Source of the DNA: an uncultured Sphingomonas sp.
GTDB lineage: Bacteria; Pseudomonadota; Alphaproteobacteria; Sphingomonadales; Sphingomonadaceae
NCBI RefSeq assembly: GCF_913778135.1
Contig: NZ_CAJYVU010000094.1
Span: 1-38,020, forward strand
Direction: 5' to 3'
DNA length: 38,020 nt
The notes under the pieces were generated by a model. It saw only the letters and a list, made by a program, of their open reading frames with translations, was not told the origin of the DNA and searched no databases. Below are positions 33,497 to 38,020 of this stretch, piece after piece (position 1 is the first letter of the stretch; each line of letters begins with the position of its first letter). A program made the position numbers and the translations under genes.

Positions 33497-35803
33497 GTGT
33501 CGCTCGCCTCCGTCCTGTTGGCCGCACTGCTTTCGGGCGCAATCCCGAGCGCGGCTCACAGCGCATCCGACGCGCCGGTGCCGACAACGGCGAAAGCAGC
33601 GCAGGCAAACTCGGCGCTGTTCGTCGCGCTGGTGGTGAACGGGGTCGAGACACCCGATCTGGTCAGCGTCGAGCAGCGCGGCGCGCGCTTCATCGTCGCG
33701 CCCGACGCGCTTCGGCGTGCCGGACTGTCGGTGCCGGGTGCCGCGCCGGTCGATGTCACCGCGCTGCCCGGTGTCGCCGCACGCTACGATCAGGAGCAGC
33801 AGCGACTGATCCTCGACGTGCCGCTGGCGCTGCTGCCGACGCGGCGCATCGCGGGAACGCCGCTGGCATGGACACCGTCCGTCGTGAGCACGGGCGCGGT
33901 GCTGAACTACGACCTGTTCGCGCAGAACAGCGGCGGCGAGACCTTTGCCTCGCTGTTGAGCGAGCAGCGCGCCTTCGGTCCATGGGGCACGATCGCGAAC
34001 ACGGCGGTGTGGCGCAGCGGCGGCGGCGGCATCGGACAGGGCGTGATCCGGTACGACACCACCTATCGCTACGTCGACGAGGGCCGCGTGCTGAGCGCCG
34101 CCGCCGGCGACGTCATCTCGGGCGCGCTCACCTGGTCGCGCGCGGTGCGGATCGGCGGCGTTCGCCTGACGCGCAGTTTCGAGACCCGCCCGGACCTGAT
34201 CACGGTGCCCCTGCCCGATTTCGCGGGCCAAGCGGCGCTGCCGTCGGGCGTCGACCTGTTCATCAACGACTATCACCAGCAGCACAACGACGTGTCGCCG
34301 GGCCGCTTCGTGCTCGATCAGGTGCCGGTCGTGAACGGCGCGGGCGAGGCGCGCATCGTCACCACCGACGCGGTCGGACGCCAGATCGCGACCGTGATCC
34401 CCTTCTACGTCGCGCCCGAACTGCTGCGTCCGGGGTTGACCGACTTCTCGATCGATGCGGGTGCGCTCCGGCGCGATTACGGGATCAAGAGTTTCAGCTA
34501 CGGGCGCGAAATCGTGAGCGGCGCGGTGCGCCACGGCCTGACCGATCGGCTGACGATCGAGGCGCACGGCGAAGGTGCCGACGACCTGCTGCTCGCCGGT
34601 GCGGGCGCGGTCTGGTCACCCGGACGGATCGGCGCGGTGCACGGCTCGCTCGCCGCCAGCCGGCGCGAGGGTAGACAGGGCACGCGGCTGACGGTCGGCT
34701 ACAATTACGTCGGACGATCGTTCAGCGCCGGGATCGAGCGTGTGTCGCAGAGCCGCGACTTCGCCGACCTCGGCAGTTTCGATCTCGCCAAGTGGAACGG
34801 ACGGCAGAGCAACCTGCGCGCGACCGTCAGCACGCGGCTGGCGACGCTCGGCAGTCTGGGACTGGGGTACATCGACGCGCGGGCGCGTGACGGCGCGCGC
34901 GCGCGGATCGCGTCCGCCTCCATGTCGCTGCCGGTCGGCACGCGCTCCTCTTTGTTCGCCGCCGCCGATTACGATTTCACGCGTCGGGGATTGAGCGCGC
35001 AGCTCCGCTTCGTCATGCCAATCGGGCGCAACACGGTTGCGAGCGCCGGGATCGCGCACACGCCCGATGGAGCGACGCGTATCCAGGCCGACGCGGCGAG
35101 CGCGGTGCCGACCGACGGCGGGCTCGGCTGGTCGGCGAGCGGCGCCTATGGCTCGCGCGGCGACTTCGTCGGGCAGGCGAACGCAACCTATCGCACGCGC
35201 ACCGTGACCCTGGAGGCGGGTGCCGCGCGCGCGCCGGCTACGTCGAGTGTGTATGCCAGCGCGAGCGGGTCAATGGTGCTGCTGGGCGGCAAGCCATACC
35301 TCGCCAACGAATTGCCGAGCGCGTTCGCGGTCGTGACCACCGGCATGCCCAACGTGCCGGTCTATTACGAGAACCAGCCGGTCGGGCGCACCGCACGTGA
35401 CGGGCGATTGTTCGTGCCGCGCGTCGTCGCCTACCATCCCGGACAATTCTCGATCGACATCGCCGACATGCCCGCGGTCGCGCAGGCCCCGGTGATGTCG
35501 CAGCGCGTGGCGTTCCGCGAAGGCACCGGCGGCGTCGTCGCGCTGACCGTGAGCGCGGTGCACAGCGCGGTGGTGAAGCTGGTCGACGCGGCGGGCGACG
35601 TGATTTCGGCGGGCACCCCCGTCATGATTGCGGGTGCCGCACCGACGGTGGTCGGCTGGGACGGCGTCGTGCTGATCGAGGGCAAGTCGGGCGCGGTGAC
35701 GCTGACCGCGCCGCGCGTCGGGGGCGGCAGCTGCACCGGGTCGGTTTCCATCCCCGTCGATCTCGCCGCCGCCGCCAATCTGGGAGCCGTGACGTGTCGC
35801 TGA
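33497..35803 (+). CDS. Outer-membrane pilus usher (CsuD type)
   Basis: This 768-residue protein starts at GTG 33497 with a signal peptide ending near residue 23 (AHS-AS). The N-terminal domain (about 40-105) is FVALVVNGVETPDLVSVEQ. It is followed by a 24-stranded barrel region with a plug domain and TVIPFYVAPELLRPGLTDFS. The C-terminal domains have TGMPNVPVYYENQPVGRTAR and DGRLFVPRVVAYHPGQFSID. The usher takes chaperone-subunit complexes and assembles the pilus across the outer membrane. Length fits archaic ushers. Its end overlaps the tip adhesin gene by 10 bp. Confidence 0.9.
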   Translation: MSLASVLLAALLSGAIPSAAHSASDAPVPTTAKAAQANSALFVALVVNGVETPDLVSVEQRGARFIVAPDALRRAGLSVPGAAPVDVTALPGVAARYDQEQQRLILDVPLALLPTRRIAGTPLAWTPSVVSTGAVLNYDLFAQNSGGETFASLLSEQRAFGPWGTIANTAVWRSGGGGIGQGVIRYDTTYRYVDEGRVLSAAAGDVISGALTWSRAVRIGGVRLTRSFETRPDLITVPLPDFAGQAALPSGVDLFINDYHQQHNDVSPGRFVLDQVPVVNGAGEARIVTTDAVGRQIATVIPFYVAPELLRPGLTDFSIDAGALRRDYGIKSFSYGREIVSGAVRHGLTDRLTIEAHGEGADDLLLAGAGAVWSPGRIGAVHGSLAASRREGRQGTRLTVGYNYVGRSFSAGIERVSQSRDFADLGSFDLAKWNGRQSNLRATVSTRLATLGSLGLGYIDARARDGARARIASASMSLPVGTRSSLFAAADYDFTRRGLSAQLRFVMPIGRNTVASAGIAHTPDGATRIQADAASAVPTDGGLGWSASGAYGSRGDFVGQANATYRTRTVTLEAGAARAPATSSVYASASGSMVLLGGKPYLANELPSAFAVVTTGMPNVPVYYENQPVGRTARDGRLFVPRVVAYHPGQFSIDIADMPAVAQAPVMSQRVAFREGTGGVVALTVSAVHSAVVKLVDAAGDVISAGTPVMIAGAAPTVVGWDGVVLIEGKSGAVTLTAPRVGGGSCTGSVSIPVDLAAAANLGAVTCR

Positions 35804-36759
35804 TCGCCCGCCTGCTCGCCGTGCTCACCGCTGCGCTCGCCGCGCTGCTGCTCGCCGCCCCCGCGCAGGCGGCGAATTGCACCGTCACCGCGGCGACCAA
35901 CGCCAATCTGGGCAGCCAGACATCGTACACGGTGATCGGCGGCATGGTGCCGACCGTGACCACCACCGCCGGGCTCGACTGCCCCGGCGCCCTGCTCAAC
36001 CTGCTGTCGGCCGATTACGCGCGCGCCACCGCGACCAGCAGCAACGGCTACACGCTGCGCAGTGCCGCTGGCGACGCGATCAGCTATCGCCTGTCGGCCG
36101 ATCCAAGCGGCAGCATTACCTTTACCCAGGGCGGCAGCGTTGACTACATGAACCCGCAGCTGCTCTCGCTGCTGGGGCTCGGCCAGTCGAACCTGTCAAC
36201 GCCGCTCTATGTCAAACTCACCGCCTCGCCCAACGTACCCGCGGGCACCTATAGCGATACGGTTACGATCAACTGGCAATGGTCGATCTGCCGCGGCGTC
36301 GGTACGCTCGGCGCGTGCGTGCTACCCGAAACGGGCAGCGGCACCACCATTCTCACGGTGACGATGATCGTGACCAAGGATTGCCGCCTGACCGCGCCGC
36401 CGGTGTCATTCGGCAGCGCGCCGCTGGTGTCGAAGTTCACGCCCGTCACGCAGGCGGTGCAGATCGCGTGCACCAAGGGGGCGAGCTACGCGGTCAGCTT
36501 CACCGCCGGGGCGGCCGGCACCGCGCGTCCGTGGCGCACCATGTCGGATGGCGCGGGCAACGTACTGCGCTACAACATCTATCGCGCCGACGGCACGACC
36601 GTGTGGGACGAGAGCAATCCGCTGCCGGTCGCGACGCTCGGCACCGGCGCGACGACGCCCGATCAGGCGACCGCCTATGTCGCCAAAATCGACACCACGC
36701 AGGCAACGCCGCCCGCGGGCAGCTACACCGACACGATCAGCGTCCTCGTCACCTTCTGA
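35794..36759 (+). CDS. Two-domain SCPU tip adhesin (CsuE-like)
   Basis: This 321-residue protein has signal peptide MSLIARLLAVLTAALAALLL (cleavage near AQA-AN, residue 27) and two SCPU-like domains. The first (about 27-165) has Cys29/Cys63 and ends AGTYSDTVTINWQW. The second (about 187-321) has Cys197/Cys226 and ends AGSYTDTISVLVTF. A further Cys pair (166/175) sits in the linker. A two-domain SCPU protein as the last gene of such an operon corresponds to CsuE, the tip adhesin that binds hydrophobic surfaces. The binding residues cannot be judged by eye. It starts at GTG 35794 inside the usher gene. Confidence 0.87.
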   Translation: MSLIARLLAVLTAALAALLLAAPAQAANCTVTAATNANLGSQTSYTVIGGMVPTVTTTAGLDCPGALLNLLSADYARATATSSNGYTLRSAAGDAISYRLSADPSGSITFTQGGSVDYMNPQLLSLLGLGQSNLSTPLYVKLTASPNVPAGTYSDTVTINWQWSICRGVGTLGACVLPETGSGTTILTVTMIVTKDCRLTAPPVSFGSAPLVSKFTPVTQAVQIACTKGASYAVSFTAGAAGTARPWRTMSDGAGNVLRYNIYRADGTTVWDESNPLPVATLGTGATTPDQATAYVAKIDTTQATPPAGSYTDTISVLVTF

Positions 36760-36770
36760 TCGCACACGGT

Positions 36771-36797
36771 CGGTGAGGGCATTGCCCCGCTCAGCCG
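36771..36797. terminator. Stem-loop between convergent pilus and TetR genes
   Basis: CGG-TGAG-GGC and GCC-CTCA-CCG arms can pair around ATT with small bulges (36771-36780 with 36784-36797). It lies between the tip adhesin stop and the convergent TetR gene stop. It may end transcription from both sides. There is no clear T-tract. Confidence 0.3.
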
Positions 36798-37456
36798 ATC
36801 AGTTCCTCCAGCTTGCCGGTCGGAGAGAGGCGCGCGAACATGCTGGTCAGCAGATCGACCGACGCCTGCATGCTGCCCGGATCGTCGATGAACTCGCGCC
36901 CCAGCGCCATGCCGCGCACCGCCCATACCACTAGCCGGATCGCCGCGGGATCGCGCACCGTGGCGCCGATCCGGTCAAAGAAGGCGCTCGCCGCCGCTTC
37001 CTCGATCGCCTGCTGCGCCGGACGGATCAGGCTGGCGAGCTCGGGATCGCTGCGCGAGGCGACAAAGATCTCCAGCACCGCGACGCCTGAGGGGCGCGAC
37101 AGGACTTCCCACGAGATAGCGGGCCAGTCCGACACGCGCGTGCCGACGTGACGGTCGCGCTGGATCTGCTGATAGGCGGCGACTTCCTGTTCGAACACCC
37201 ATCGCACCACCTCGGCGATAAAGGCGGCGCGGGTCGCGAAATGGTGCGTGATCGCGCCGCGACTGACGCCCGCCTCGTCCGCAATCTCCGCGTTGCTGGC
37301 GCCGCTATAGCCCAGGCGGCTGATCGTCGCGACCGCGGCCGCGAACAGCGCGGCGCGCGTCTCCGCCGTTCGTTGTTCCTGTGTACGTCGCAGGATTAAT
37401 ACCTCGCTCTTGCCGGACCGGCGAGCGACACTGACCGGTTCTACGGCGGCGGGCAA
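36791..37456 (-). CDS. TetR/AcrR-family transcriptional regulator
   Basis: This 221-residue protein has an N-terminal TetR DNA-binding domain at about residues 24-80: RTAETRAALFAAAVATISRL, then GYSGASNAEIADEAGVSRGA and ITHHFATRAAFIAEVV. A helical ligand-binding domain follows. The N-terminal 22 residues are an unusual extension, and the only start in frame is TTG 37456. It lies 27 bp after the TonB-dependent receptor gene on the same strand, so they may be co-transcribed and it may control it. Ligand unknown. Confidence 0.88.
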   Translation of the reverse strand: MPAAVEPVSVARRSGKSEVLILRRTQEQRTAETRAALFAAAVATISRLGYSGASNAEIADEAGVSRGAITHHFATRAAFIAEVVRWVFEQEVAAYQQIQRDRHVGTRVSDWPAISWEVLSRPSGVAVLEIFVASRSDPELASLIRPAQQAIEEAAASAFFDRIGATVRDPAAIRLVVWAVRGMALGREFIDDPGSMQASVDLLTSMFARLSPTGKLEELIG

Positions 37457-37483
37457 GGCTGGGGATCTTGCCCGCCCGCGCGT

Positions 37484-38020
37484 TCAGAAACGCCACTCGA
37501 ACGCGCCGCCGATCCGCCGGAACGCATTGTCCGGAAGCGTTTGTACGTATTGTCCTGCGGAGAAATTGCCGGGGAAGATCGCCGCGGCATAACGCTTGTC
37601 GAACAGGTTGCGCACGAACACGCTAACGCGCGCGTGGTCGCCGATGTCGCCGATCCCAAGCGTCGCGTTGACGAGCGAATAGCCCGGCTGGATCGTGTTT
37701 GGATCGTTGATCGCGTAGAGGAAACGGCTGCGATAGCGCCAGTCGGCGTTGACGAAGACCTTCAGGTCATCCCCGATCGGCTGCTGGAAATCGGCGGCAA
37801 GGCTGGTCGTCCACTTCGACGCGCCGACCAGCGGCGTGCCGCGCGCGTTGAAGCTCGGTCCCCTCAGGTTGCACCCCTGCGCCGCGGTTTGCCCGAAATA
37901 GCAGGCGACGTTGTAATTGCCGTATTCGGTGTCGAGGTAGGTAACGCCGCCCGACAGCGTGACGCCGCGCGCGGGGCGCACCGATGCCTCCGCCTCGATG
38001 CCGCGGGTCTTGAGCGTGCT
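37484..38020 (-). CDS. TonB-dependent receptor, C-terminal part (cut by window end)
   Basis: About 178 C-terminal residues are visible; the gene continues beyond the right edge. TLKTRGIEAEASVRPARGVT is the conserved late barrel motif, followed by LSGGVTYLDTEYGNY, a loop with a Cys pair (ACYFGQTAAQGCNLRG) and SVFVRNLFDKRYAAAI (NLFDKRY box). The terminal AFEWRF ends in the Phe needed for barrel insertion. Such receptors import siderophores, vitamins or sugars using TonB energy; the substrate-determining plug is outside the window. The short 165-residue frame starting at 37981 is only the window-limited part of this gene. Confidence 0.9.
   Translation of the reverse strand, partial: STLKTRGIEAEASVRPARGVTLSGGVTYLDTEYGNYNVACYFGQTAAQGCNLRGPSFNARGTPLVGASKWTTSLAADFQQPIGDDLKVFVNADWRYRSRFLYAINDPNTIQPGYSLVNATLGIGDIGDHARVSVFVRNLFDKRYAAAIFPGNFSAGQYVQTLPDNAFRRIGGAFEWRF

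Noticed and set aside
30852..34674. Long frames (655 and 597 codons) across the receiver-Hpt and pilus genes
   Set aside because: Arg-rich alternative frames over well supported genes with signal peptides and known folds.

Overview
The window is a GC-rich, almost fully coding stretch of chromosome. It looks like an alphaproteobacterium of the Sphingomonadaceae (Sphingomonas or a close relative). The support is indirect: gellan/sphingan-type exopolysaccharide genes, a TonB-dependent receptor with a terminal WRF, frequent GTG/TTG starts, short ATGA/GTGA overlaps between genes, and family-level resemblance of many proteins. No transposase, integrase, CRISPR array or rRNA was seen. The only RNA gene is a tRNA-Gly(CCC).

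Left part (1-9330), transport: an EmrA/EmrB/NodT-type tripartite drug efflux operon (minus strand, its outer-membrane gene cut by the window start) diverges from a MarR regulator across a clear dyad. A YadG/YadH-type ABC exporter pair overlaps the marR 3' end. Next come a ClC-family protein with an altered filter and CBS domains, an SLC13/TrkA-C permease, and the tRNA.

Middle part (9760-27140), an exopolysaccharide (EPS) locus of Wzx/Wzy type: a priming sugar-phosphate transferase and an M48/PDZ protease on the minus strand. On the plus strand lie a Wza-type export lipoprotein, a fused Wzc-type chain-length/tyrosine kinase, an unknown membrane-anchored protein, an acyltransferase-3, a Wzy-like polymerase and a Wzx-like flippase. 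Then comes an unexpected two-gene module: a protein of the phage/GTA 'spike base' type (RCAP_Rcc01079/GhsA-like) joined to a ConA-like plus SGNH/SASA esterase protein. It is followed by a split PssD/PssE-like glycosyltransferase, a hexapeptide acyltransferase, a GT-A glycosyltransferase, a small secreted protein and a second O-antigen-ligase-like protein. Most genes from 13847 to 20887 and from 23032 to 25184 are translationally coupled.

Right part (27113-38020): a phosphorelay set made of a LuxR-type response regulator, a CHASE3-PAS hybrid histidine kinase with one degenerate and one intact receiver, and a stand-alone receiver. It diverges from a receiver-Hpt protein across a 15-bp perfect palindrome. 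Then comes a five-gene archaic (Csu-like) chaperone-usher pilus operon with SCPU-domain subunits. A TetR regulator and the C-terminal end of a TonB-dependent receptor close the window. EPS, pili and a phosphorelay side by side suggest a surface-attachment/biofilm region.

The feature most worth following up is the GTA/phage-like spike module embedded in the EPS operon (21025-22958). Secondary ones are the hairpin enclosing the M48 ribosome-binding site, the long dyad at 9601-9666 and the degenerate receiver of the hybrid kinase. All family assignments rest on reading motifs by eye; no database search was run.
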